From Chloroflexota bacterium (lineage in GTDB: Bacteria; Chloroflexota; Anaerolineae; Anaerolineales; Villigracilaceae): a stretch of DNA of 7,772 nt. The position numbers and the translations under genes were made by a program. The stretch covers positions 1-7,772 of the forward strand of contig VGOX01000092.1 of NCBI GenBank assembly GCA_016875755.1, given 5' to 3'. Shown here piece by piece: positions 1 through 5,535 of this stretch. The stretch's first letter is position 1, and every line of letters starts with the position of its first letter. The notes under the pieces were generated by a model. That model saw nothing but the letters and a program-made list of their open reading frames with translations, searched no databases and was not told the DNA's origin.

Positions 1-1
1 T

Positions 2-115
2 CAAAACGGCTATGGTATGATTCATCTCGGTAATGGTGTTGTGGAATTTCTTTTTCGCAAAACAAGATTACCACGCTTTACACCATTACCTCTCTTCTTT
101 GCCATTTCCAGTTAG
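2..115 (+). CDS. 3' end of an unidentified plus-strand gene (partial)
   Basis: An open frame runs in from the left edge and stops at TAG 113-115, giving 37 visible residues. They include a GYGMIHLGNG stretch followed by a basic, proline-rich tail (FRKTRLPRF). I do not recognise the family. A short beta-strand-like GYG/HLGNG ending occurs in the C-termini of several hydrolases, including calcineurin-like phosphoesterases, but this is not enough to name a function. Support for a real gene end is the strong terminator hairpin that begins 21 bases after the stop, and the convergent minus-strand genes beyond it. It could instead be a chance open frame, because only 114 bases are visible. Confidence 0.4.
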   Translation, partial: QNGYGMIHLGNGVVEFLFRKTRLPRFTPLPLFFAISS

Positions 116-135
116 CGGAAACTAAAGGTCAACAA

Positions 136-172
136 AAAAGAGGAAAGACCGTAAAACAGTCTTTCCTCTTTT
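136..172. terminator. Bidirectional intrinsic terminator
   Basis: A perfect 14-base inverted repeat (136-149 with 159-172, loop 150-158) has an A-run at its left end and a T-run at its right end. It therefore reads as a rho-independent terminator on either strand. It sits between the plus-strand gene ending at 115 and the minus-strand gene ending at 198, the expected place for a shared terminator of convergent units. Confidence 0.9.
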
Positions 173-197
173 CACTTATCAATCGTTGCTCCCGCTT

Positions 198-371
198 TTA
201 TTTCAAAAAGAACGAAAGCACCACCAACACCGTGATAAAGAATCCAGCCAGAATACCGATGCGGGTGAGGTCTTTCTTCACCATGCTGTAATCGGGATTG
301 AACTCGAACTTCTGCGGCGGGGTATTCACCACTGGAACAGAAGAGGTGGGGCGTTTATTTTTCTTAGCCAT
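198..371 (-). CDS. Small single-pass membrane protein, 57 aa, function unknown
   Basis: The start is the ATG at 371, because a strong Shine-Dalgarno (AAAGGAG on the minus strand, 379-385) lies 7 bases upstream; the frame stays open 16 codons further without support. The protein has a very basic N-terminus (MAKKNKRP), a proline/valine-rich linker with an FNPDYSMVKKDL segment at about 24-35, and one hydrophobic helix at about 37-56 ending in a single lysine. That suggests a cytoplasmic N-terminus and a C-terminal membrane anchor. It is downstream of the sortase gene on the same strand with 70 bp between, so they may share a transcript that ends at the 136-172 hairpin. It has no LPXTG-type sorting signal, so it is not an obvious sortase substrate. 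I do not recognise the family. Confidence 0.75.
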   Translation of the reverse strand: MAKKNKRPTSSVPVVNTPPQKFEFNPDYSMVKKDLTRIGILAGFFITVLVVLSFFLK

Positions 372-399
372 TTTATTTCTCCTTTTGTCATCATGCACA

Positions 400-435
400 G
401 AGATTGCTTCGTCGCACAAGCACTCCTCGCAATGA
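400..435. repeat. Dispersed REP-like palindromic element, copy 1
   Basis: The element begins GAGATTGCTTCG and ends CTCGCAATGAC. Its outer ATTGC and GCAAT arms are complementary, and the centre is variable. A second copy with the same ends is at 6339-6371. Elements with these ends (CATTGCGAGG...GAAGCAATC on the other strand) are, from general knowledge, common small intergenic repeats in a number of bacterial genomes. This copy fills half the gap between the sortase gene and the small membrane-protein gene and has no coding role. Confidence 0.75.
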
Positions 436-441
436 CGTTAA

Positions 442-1338
442 TTAATTTTGTAATCGCGCAAAGACCACAATACGCTGATCGTTAACAAGATATGGGTAAC
501 ACGAGATGAGCGTCACCGTGGGTGAACTGGTGGGAGCCATCACTTCCACCGCAGTGGGTTCAACAAGCACGGTGCGGTCTACAATATAAACGAACTGCCG
601 CTGTTGAGTATAGACGATGATCTGGTCACCGGGCACAAGCCGATCCAAATAACGGAAAATCTCGCCATACACATCGTTATGCGCCGACATTACCAAATTG
701 CCGTCACGCCCGGGCGGCGGCGAACCGATGAACGTTCCCACACCTTTTTTCAATTGCTCCCAGCCGTCGCCTTGCACCACGGGCGCATCCACATTGAGCG
801 AAGGGATCTGAATACGCACTGCCTGGTCAGGTGCAGCAGTTGGCACGGGCACATTCGCCAGCGACTGCACCATCGGCTGTAAATGCGCGGGAATTTCTGC
901 GTCATTGGGGCGCGTATTTCCCTGCGCGTCGGGCGGGGTGTGCCCCGAAGGCAAAACCACCGCCATCACCAGCGGCGTCGGCACGGCAGTTTCAGGGTTC
1001 AACGCCGCAACGACCTCGTTGTTGAGAGTCCGCAGCAAACCCACACCATTCAGGATGACAACCACCAATCCCAACACAGCGAGGACTTCCACGCCAAGCA
1101 GGATGCGGTCGAGGATACGGCGGCGCGGCGGGACGGGAGTCGCTTCAGGCGCAGGGACGGCTAATTCTGTTGTATCAACCTCGGGCGCGGCTGGAGGCGG
1201 GGTTTCCACATCCGCAGCAATGCGCCCGGTACGGCGGAAATGTTCCAGCCGCTCTTTACGCGCGCCGCGACGCTTCTCCACCAGCAGTCGGCGGAGTTCT
1301 TCGACAGATAGATCTTCGGGCGCTTTCTTGCGTGCCAT
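442..1338 (-). CDS. Sortase-family transpeptidase, membrane anchored (class D/E-like)
   Basis: Sortases cut a sorting signal in secreted proteins and join them to the cell surface or to each other, acting outside the membrane. This 298-aa protein has a charged cytoplasmic N-terminus (1-73) rich in Arg/Lys, then in Pro/Ala, and one transmembrane helix at about 77-102. A Pro/Thr-rich linker runs to about 172, and the sortase beta-barrel follows from about 173 to 297. The catalytic triad is visible: His220 in SAHND, Cys280 in TLISCYPY (the TLxxC motif) and Arg289 in DQRIVVFA. The frame stays open upstream through the tRNA gene, but the ATG at 1338 is chosen because a -10 hexamer lies directly upstream and the longer version would overlap tRNA-Val. 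No Shine-Dalgarno precedes the start. No substrate with a sorting motif is in the window. The subclass is not certain. Confidence 0.9.
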   Translation of the reverse strand: MARKKAPEDLSVEELRRLLVEKRRGARKERLEHFRRTGRIAADVETPPPAAPEVDTTELAVPAPEATPVPPRRRILDRILLGVEVLAVLGLVVVILNGVGLLRTLNNEVVAALNPETAVPTPLVMAVVLPSGHTPPDAQGNTRPNDAEIPAHLQPMVQSLANVPVPTAAPDQAVRIQIPSLNVDAPVVQGDGWEQLKKGVGTFIGSPPPGRDGNLVMSAHNDVYGEIFRYLDRLVPGDQIIVYTQQRQFVYIVDRTVLVEPTAVEVMAPTSSPTVTLISCYPYLVNDQRIVVFARLQN

Positions 1339-1347
1339 AACGCGGGG

Positions 1348-1353
1348 ATTATA
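1348..1353 (-). promoter_or_regulatory. -10 element of the sortase promoter (probably leaderless)
   Basis: On the minus strand a perfect TATAAT lies 9 bases upstream of the sortase ATG. Transcription would start about 7 bases after the hexamer, within a few bases of the start codon, leaving no room for a Shine-Dalgarno. I find no convincing -35 box at 16-18 bases. The call rests on the perfect hexamer and its position. Confidence 0.55.
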
Positions 1354-1377
1354 CCGCAAGGGTATGAATACAAGGGA

Positions 1378-1406
1378 TTGCCAATTTTTAGGACAGTCGG
1401 TATAAT
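1378..1406 (+). promoter_or_regulatory. Sigma-70-type promoter of tRNA-Val
   Basis: TTGCCA (1378-1383) and TATAAT (1401-1406) are separated by 17 bases, a near-consensus housekeeping promoter. The predicted start at about 1413 is 7 bases before the mature tRNA 5' end. It diverges from the sortase -10. It is also the only clear promoter I see upstream of the thrS leader, so it may serve thrS too. Confidence 0.8.
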
Positions 1407-1419
1407 GTGGTTCGCTTTC

Positions 1420-1493
1420 GGGCGGGTAGCTCAGTTGGTTAGAGCATCGCGTTGACATCGCGAAGGTCGTAGGTTCGAGCCCTATCTCGCCCA
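1420..1493 (+). tRNA. tRNA-Val (anticodon GAC)
   Basis: All four arms fold. The acceptor is GGGCGGG with CTCGCCC (one G-U pair), and the D arm is GCTC with GAGC. The anticodon stem is TCGCG with CGCGA around loop TTGACAT, with GAC at 1454-1456. The T arm has loop TTCGAGC. The GAC anticodon reads GUC and GUU valine codons. The discriminator is A1493, and CCA is not encoded (the next bases are CTTG), so it must be added after transcription. It sits between a strong promoter and the thrS T-box leader with no obvious terminator of its own. Confidence 0.96.
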
Positions 1494-1499
1494 CTTGGT

Positions 1500-1527
1500 C
1501 AGTTTTCAGTGACCAGTAATCAGTAAA
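1500..1527 (+). repeat. Heptad repeat array, CAGTNNN x4
   Basis: Directly after the tRNA, CAGT recurs at 1500, 1507, 1514 and 1521, exactly every 7 bases, with variable last three bases (TTT, GAC, AAT, AAA). It lies between tRNA-Val and the first T-box stem. Part of it can also fold as TGGTCA/TGACCA (1496-1501 with 1510-1515), but with no T-run, so it is not a convincing terminator. The seven-base period is the same as in the arrays at 1794-1851 and 3679-3706, although the unit differs. Confidence 0.65.
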
Positions 1528-1536
1528 ACACGTTGA

Positions 1537-1790
1537 CCGAGACGAGTATGTGGTCAAATCCCTGACAGGGAGAAGAGATCGTTGATTGAGAATCTCTTCA
1601 AGGGAACATCACAGAAAACCCCTCGCGAGTGTGGAACGGAAAGCTGTTAGCGATTAGCTTTCAGCGAGTAAGTGAAACGGGTGGCTCCGTTAGAGGCTTA
1701 AGAGATGTGCCGCAAGATTAATCTTGCGCTACAAATCGGGTGGAACCGCGTGAGTTGAAACTCTCGTCCCGTTGTGGATGGGAGTTTTTT
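1537..1790 (+). promoter_or_regulatory. T-box riboswitch of thrS (threonine specifier ACC)
   Basis: T-box leaders sense uncharged tRNA. Codon-anticodon pairing selects the tRNA, and the free acceptor end stabilises an antiterminator. Stem I has CGAG 1538-1541 with CTCG 1622-1625, and the AGTA bulge at 1545-1548 opposite GAA at 1614-1616. TGTGGT 1549-1554 pairs with ATCACA 1608-1613, TCCCT 1559-1563 with AGGGA 1601-1605, and GAAGAGAT 1572-1579 with ATCTCTTC 1592-1599. The specifier position, one base after GAA, is ACC (1618-1620), a threonine codon that matches the thrS gene below. Stem II-like hairpins are at 1639-1662 and 1676-1691, and stem III is at 1711-1728. The T-box GGGTGGAACCGCG is at 1738-1750, and its TGGA bulge (1741-1744) would pair with a UCCA tRNA end. 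The terminator is at 1761-1790. Transcription should read into thrS when tRNA-Thr is uncharged. Confidence 0.95.
1761..1790 (+). terminator. Regulated terminator of the thrS T-box
   Basis: CTCTCGTCC (1761-1769) pairs with GGATGGGAG (1776-1784) over nine pairs, two of them G-U, around a six-base loop. Six T follow (1785-1790). The CGTCCC on its left arm is also the partner of the T-box GGG (1738-1740), so terminator and antiterminator exclude each other. Confidence 0.9.
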
Positions 1791-1793
1791 GTT

Positions 1794-1851
1794 TTGGACG
1801 ATAGACCGCAGACCATAGACCATGGTCAATCGTCCATGGTCTATGGTCTAG
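1794..1851. repeat. Heptad array forming a perfect 16-bp palindrome
   Basis: Four seven-base units fitting NNNGACS run on the plus strand (1794-1821), for example ATAGACC and GCAGACC. Four more run toward them on the minus strand (1851-1824), for example ATAGACC, ATGGACG and ATTGACC. Because the two halves face each other, 1810-1825 and 1834-1849 are an exact inverted repeat with an 8-base loop (1826-1833). It lies in the thrS leader after the T-box terminator and ends 6 bases before the Shine-Dalgarno. A related array follows thrS at 3679-3706. Confidence 0.85.
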
Positions 1852-1855
1852 TAAG

Positions 1856-1861
1856 AAAGGA
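1856..1861 (+). promoter_or_regulatory. thrS: Shine-Dalgarno that fixes the thrS start
   Basis: AAAGGA sits 7 bases before the ATG at 1869. The same frame is open from a GTG at 1740, but that lies inside the T-box sequence and would translate the terminator and palindrome. The Shine-Dalgarno and the start of family homology both support 1869. Confidence 0.85.
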
Positions 1862-1868
1862 TGTAAAA

Positions 1869-3677
1869 ATGTCACAAATTCAGGAACGATACGAAGACTC
1901 GTATTTGTATAAGATCCGTCACTCGGCGGCGCATGTGATGGCGCAGGCGGTGATGGAGTTATTCCCCGATGGCAAGCCAACCATCGGTCCGCCTGTGGAG
2001 AACGGGTTCTATTATGATTTCGACCTGCCTCGCAACCTGACGCCCGAGGATCTGGAACAGATCGAGAAACGCATGCGCCAGATTGTGCAGGGCAAGCATG
2101 ATTTCAAGAAAACGGTCATCTCGGCGGAAGAGGCGAAGAAGATCTTTGCCGACCAGCCGTATAAATTGGAATTGATCGAAGGCTTGGAAAAAGGCGGTTT
2201 GGACGAGTACGGCAATCCGCTCAAGGAGAAGCCCGAGATCTCCATCTACCAGCAAGATACGTTCACGGACTTATGCCGTGGTCCGCATGTGGCAAACACG
2301 AAGGAGATCAAGCAGGATGCCTTCAAATTGATGTCCGTGGCGGGCGCGTACTGGCGCGGTGACGAAAAGAACAAGCAGTTGCAACGTCTGTATGGGACGG
2401 CTTGGGAGAGTAAGAAACAACTCGAAGAATACCTGCACCAGTTGGAAGAAGCGAAGAAGCGCGACCATCGCAAGCTGGGCAAGGAATTGGAAATCTTCAT
2501 CTTCGACGATGAAGTAGGTCCTGGTTTGCCACTATGGCTGCCCAATGGCGGCATCCTCATCGAAGAGTTGGAAAAGCTCGCCAAGGAAATGGAAGAAAAG
2601 GCTGGCTATGACCGCGTGAAAACGCCGAGCGTGACGAAGGAAGACCTGTTCATCCGCTCGGGACACCTGCCCTATTATGCTGAGAGCATGTACCCGCCGA
2701 TGGAATTGGAAGGCGTACGTTACTACATCAAGCCGATGAACTGTCCGATGCATCACAAGATCTTCGGCTCGAAGGGACGCTCCTACCGCGACCTGCCCGT
2801 GCGCCTCGCGGAATACGGCACTTGCTACCGCTACGAGAAATCGGGTGAACTGTTCGGCTTGATGCGCGTCCGCTCGATGCAGATGAACGACGCCCACATC
2901 TACTGCTCGGAGGAACAATTCGAGCAGGAATTCATGGGTGTGGTGGAACTGTATAAGAAATACTTTGAGTTATTCGGTATCGACAAGTATGTGATGCGCC
3001 TCTCGCTTCACTCGAAGGCTGGACTCGGCAAAAAGTACGTGGACAACCCCGAACTGTGGATCAAGACCGAAGACATGGTGCGCCGCGCCATGGACAACGG
3101 CGGTGTTCCCTACGTGGAAGCCGAAGATGAAGCCGCCTTCTATGGTCCGAAGATCGACGTGCAGATCTGGTCTGCCATCGGGCGTGAGTTCTCACTCGCC
3201 ACGAATCAGGTTGACTTCGCTGTTCCTTCCCGCTTTGACCTGAAGTTCACGAACAAGGAAGGTCACGACGAAGTGCCGCTCTGCATCCACCGCGCGCCGC
3301 TCTCCACGCACGAGCGTATGGTCGGTTTCCTGCTCGAACACTATGCGGGCAACTTCCCTGTCTGGCTTTCGCCCGAGCAAGTGCGCGTCATCTCGATCAC
3401 GGATGAGCAGAATGAATACGCGGAGAAGATCGCGAAGGAATTGCGCGAGAACGGCATCCGTGCCAGCGCAGACCTGTCCTCCCAGCGCATGAACGCGAAG
3501 ATCCGTCAGGCGCAGTTGATGAAAGTGCCGTACATGATCGTGGTCGGCAAGAACGAAATGGAAGCAGGTCAGGTCTCGCTGCGCGTCCGCGACGGAAGCC
3601 AGCAGAATGGTTTCGCTTTGAGTGAGTTCATTGCACGGGCAAAGGATAGGATCGCAAGAAGAGCAAGTGAGTTGTAA
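1869..3677 (+). CDS. thrS: Threonyl-tRNA synthetase, short form without TGS domain
   Basis: This class II enzyme charges tRNA-Thr with threonine in the cytoplasm. It has 602 aa, against roughly 640 for the usual bacterial form. It starts almost directly in the editing domain, so the N-terminal TGS domain of about 60 residues is absent. The editing-site residues are kept: His18 and His22 in HSAAH, Cys136 and His140 in DLCRGPH. The catalytic core is at about 205-495, with motif 2 at about 321-343. The zinc ligands known from the family are visible as Cys292 (KPMNCPMH), His343 (NDAH) and His474 (CIHRAP). The anticodon-binding domain is at about 497-600. It is controlled by the T-box leader. A symmetrical terminator follows at 3711-3742, so it appears to be the last gene of its unit. 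Confidence 0.98.
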   Translation: MSQIQERYEDSYLYKIRHSAAHVMAQAVMELFPDGKPTIGPPVENGFYYDFDLPRNLTPEDLEQIEKRMRQIVQGKHDFKKTVISAEEAKKIFADQPYKLELIEGLEKGGLDEYGNPLKEKPEISIYQQDTFTDLCRGPHVANTKEIKQDAFKLMSVAGAYWRGDEKNKQLQRLYGTAWESKKQLEEYLHQLEEAKKRDHRKLGKELEIFIFDDEVGPGLPLWLPNGGILIEELEKLAKEMEEKAGYDRVKTPSVTKEDLFIRSGHLPYYAESMYPPMELEGVRYYIKPMNCPMHHKIFGSKGRSYRDLPVRLAEYGTCYRYEKSGELFGLMRVRSMQMNDAHIYCSEEQFEQEFMGVVELYKKYFELFGIDKYVMRLSLHSKAGLGKKYVDNPELWIKTEDMVRRAMDNGGVPYVEAEDEAAFYGPKIDVQIWSAIGREFSLATNQVDFAVPSRFDLKFTNKEGHDEVPLCIHRAPLSTHERMVGFLLEHYAGNFPVWLSPEQVRVISITDEQNEYAEKIAKELRENGIRASADLSSQRMNAKIRQAQLMKVPYMIVVGKNEMEAGQVSLRVRDGSQQNGFALSEFIARAKDRIARRASEL

Positions 3678-3678
3678 A

Positions 3679-3706
3679 TCAGACCGCAGACGATTGACCA
3701 TGGACG
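3679..3706. repeat. Heptad repeat array downstream of thrS
   Basis: Four seven-base units fit NNNGACS without gaps (TCAGACC, GCAGACG, ATTGACC, ATGGACG). AGACCGCAGAC at 3681-3691 recurs exactly at 1803-1813. GACGATTGACCATGG at 3689-3703 is the exact reverse complement of 1820-1834. The array starts next to the thrS stop codon and ends just before the terminator. Confidence 0.8.
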
Positions 3707-3710
3707 ATAA

Positions 3711-3742
3711 AAAACTGGAGAACCATTTGGTTCTCCAGTTTT
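3711..3742. terminator. Bidirectional terminator between thrS and mevalonate kinase
   Basis: A perfect 14-base inverted repeat (3711-3724 with 3729-3742, loop ATTT) has A4 at one end and T4 at the other. It can end thrS transcription on the plus strand and the ubiA-family/mvk unit on the minus strand, whose stop is at 3746-3748. Confidence 0.93.
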
Positions 3743-3745
3743 GAT

Positions 3746-4669
3746 TTAACTGACTTCTGTGACGATCGTCCGCTTGGCGCCTGCGGACATTAATGCCTCC
3801 GCCACAGACTCCGCCTGAGCCTGATTCACCAAAGCGATCATATTCCCGCCTCTGCCGCCGCCGCTAAGTTTGGCGCCGAGCGCCCCAGCGTCGCGTGCGG
3901 CAGTGACGAGTTTATCCAATTCAGGGGAAGAGACGGTCAGGCGCTGTAAAAACGCATGGTTATGGTCCATCAATTCACCAAGCAGTTCGGGCTTGCCGCT
4001 TTCGATGGAACGGCGTGCGATCAACGAGATTTGCGCGATCTCGTCAAAGATATCTTCGTAATAATTTGAATTCCGCAGCCACAAACGGCGGACATCCCCC
4101 ACGGATTCTTTCGTCGGGGCGGGGATGCCCGTATCACCGATCACGATGGTGAACGGCTTTCCGGCATAGAAGGTTTCGATAGGTTGTCCCTTGATGAAAT
4201 ACACGGGCATGGCATACGTGATTACTGTATTGTCAATTCCCGAAGGTGTGCCGTGATGCAACTTTTCGATCTCGAAGACCAGGTCATTGACCTGTTCGTT
4301 GGGCAGAGGATGAGAGAGGTAGGAAGAAAGAGCGCGAAACAACGCCGCTGAAACAGCCGCACCAGAGCCAAGCCCCGAGGCTACAGGAATGGTGGATGAA
4401 ATCCTGACTTCCATGTTCGGTGGCTGGGAAATGTACAAGCGTTGAAACAGTTTCAGGATAACAGAACCAATTGGATGGTCGGCAGGAAGCGCTGTAAGTT
4501 CGGCATGCAGGTCAATAATGGGGGCATGAATCCAAACCCCGCTGGCGGATGAATCCAAAACTTCCACTTCCACATAGACCTGAAAAACAGGAACCGCCAA
4601 CGCGGGGCGGTTGTAAACAACGGCGTGTTCGCCAAAAAGAATGACCTTACCCGGCGCAGTTGCTTTCAC
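3746..4669 (-). CDS. mvk: Mevalonate kinase (GHMP kinase)
   Basis: It phosphorylates mevalonate with ATP to 5-phosphomevalonate, an early step of the mevalonate route to isopentenyl diphosphate. The 307-aa protein carries the three GHMP motifs: APGKVILFGEHAVVY at 5-19, the ATP-binding loop PVASGLGSGAA at 95-105, and the C-terminal KLSGGGRGGNMIAL at 267-280. HGTPSGIDN at 139-147 holds the expected catalytic Asp146. HAVVY and GTPSGID favour mevalonate kinase over homoserine or galactokinase. The start is a GTG at 4669 that overlaps the TGA of the upstream prenyltransferase gene (GTGA, 4666-4669). The longer open frame up to 5164 runs through that gene out of phase and is not real. The overlap implies translational coupling. 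The next pathway enzymes are not in the window. Confidence 0.93.
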   Translation of the reverse strand: MKATAPGKVILFGEHAVVYNRPALAVPVFQVYVEVEVLDSSASGVWIHAPIIDLHAELTALPADHPIGSVILKLFQRLYISQPPNMEVRISSTIPVASGLGSGAAVSAALFRALSSYLSHPLPNEQVNDLVFEIEKLHHGTPSGIDNTVITYAMPVYFIKGQPIETFYAGKPFTIVIGDTGIPAPTKESVGDVRRLWLRNSNYYEDIFDEIAQISLIARRSIESGKPELLGELMDHNHAFLQRLTVSSPELDKLVTAARDAGALGAKLSGGGRGGNMIALVNQAQAESVAEALMSAGAKRTIVTEVS

Positions 4670-5535
4670 GAGAGATAGAAGATCGCCAGAACGGCTGCTC
4701 CCCAAAGGATCATTGCAGCCTGAAACGGACGATCGGTGAGCAGGATTTCTTCCGGCGCGCCGCCCGAGTGTTTGACCTGCACAAGATAAAGATAACGGAA
4801 GATGGCATACACCACAAAAGGAATGGTCAGCATCATGCTGTGACTGTCTGGCACGTTGGGCGCGGAGAAGGTATACAACGAATAGGCAACGATGGTCGTG
4901 GCAGAAACGATCATGATGTATTGGTCGATCAGGGGCAGGGTGTAACCATCCAGCACTTTGCGGTGCGACCCCGCACCATGAGCAAGCAAGGCAAGTTCGG
5001 CGCGGCGTTTGCCAAAACCGAGGAAAAGCGAAAGCAGGGTCATCACCACATACAGCCACGGGGAGAAGCGCTCCACGGAGATCAAGGTGACACCCGCATG
5101 AACGCGCAGGACAAATCCAGCCGCAATGACCAGCACATCCACAATCGGAATATGTTTGAGCCATTTTGTATATGCCACATTGAGCAGGAAGTAGATCACC
5201 ACCACCGCTTCAAAACCGGGTGCGAGAAAGTAGGAAGCTGCAAACGTAAACGCCACCAACGCAACGCCTGCGATCCACGCCGTGCGAATGGGCAGTTTCC
5301 CCGAGGGGATCGGGCGTTTCTTCTTTTCAGGGTGCTGGCGGTCTGCTTCGACATCGGCAATATCGTTGAAGATATACACGCTGGAAGAGATCAAACAAAA
5401 CAGGGCAAACCCTGCCAGGGTATTCAAAAACGAATCGAGATTCAACAATTGCTTATCGAACACCAATGCGGCGAAAATAAAAACGTTCTTCACCCACTGG
5501 CGCGGACGCATGGTCTTGATCAGGGCAGTTAACAT
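4666..5535 (-). CDS. UbiA-family transferase, decaprenyl-phosphate phosphoribosyltransferase-like
   Basis: UbiA enzymes are integral membrane proteins that transfer prenyl groups. The subgroup resembled here moves phosphoribose from PRPP to a polyprenyl phosphate (Rv3806c-like), giving lipid-linked sugars for the envelope. The 289-aa protein has RPRQWVKN at 10-17 and the first Asp-rich motif NDIADVEAD at 57-65, followed by basic KKKRPIPSGK. YTKWLKHIPIVDVLVIA at 122-138 is the second conserved region, GKRRAEL is at 175-181, and LTDRPFQ is at 266-272. About eight hydrophobic segments are spread from 37 to 289. The ATG at 5535 has only a closely spaced AGGTG before it, and Met9 is an alternative start. 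It shares a four-base overlap with mvk. The exact prenyl acceptor cannot be read from sequence, and other PRPP- or arene-dependent UbiA roles remain possible. Confidence 0.87.
   Translation of the reverse strand: MLTALIKTMRPRQWVKNVFIFAALVFDKQLLNLDSFLNTLAGFALFCLISSSVYIFNDIADVEADRQHPEKKKRPIPSGKLPIRTAWIAGVALVAFTFAASYFLAPGFEAVVVIYFLLNVAYTKWLKHIPIVDVLVIAAGFVLRVHAGVTLISVERFSPWLYVVMTLLSLFLGFGKRRAELALLAHGAGSHRKVLDGYTLPLIDQYIMIVSATTIVAYSLYTFSAPNVPDSHSMMLTIPFVVYAIFRYLYLVQVKHSGGAPEEILLTDRPFQAAMILWGAAVLAIFYLS

Noticed and set aside
905..1405. Plus-strand open frame opposite the sortase N-terminus
   Set aside because: Low-complexity Arg/Ser/Thr translation mirrors the Pro/Ala-rich sortase linker and ends in the tRNA promoter area.
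1496..1515. TGGTCA/TGACCA hairpin as a tRNA-Val terminator
   Set aside because: Six weak base pairs, no T-run after it, and better explained as part of the CAGTNNN heptad array.
1339..1557. Extension of the sortase frame through the tRNA gene
   Set aside because: It would read antisense across tRNA-Val and both promoters; the MARKK start fits the -10 position.
1794..1851. Heptad arrays as a CRISPR remnant
   Set aside because: Units are 7 bases with no spacers of 25-45 bases and no cas genes nearby.
1740..1868. In-frame extension of thrS from a GTG at 1740, adding 43 residues
   Set aside because: It lies in the T-box and terminator sequence, lacks homology to the missing TGS domain, and the Shine-Dalgarno is before 1869.
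4670..5164. Extension of the mevalonate kinase frame upstream of 4669
   Set aside because: It overlaps the UbiA-family gene out of phase, and GHMP homology begins right after the GTG at 4669.
4660..5532. Long plus-strand open frame (290 codons) opposite the UbiA-family gene
   Set aside because: Its translation is rich in His, Gln, Arg and Lys with no recognisable motif. The opposite strand has a coherent membrane enzyme, so this is a shadow frame.
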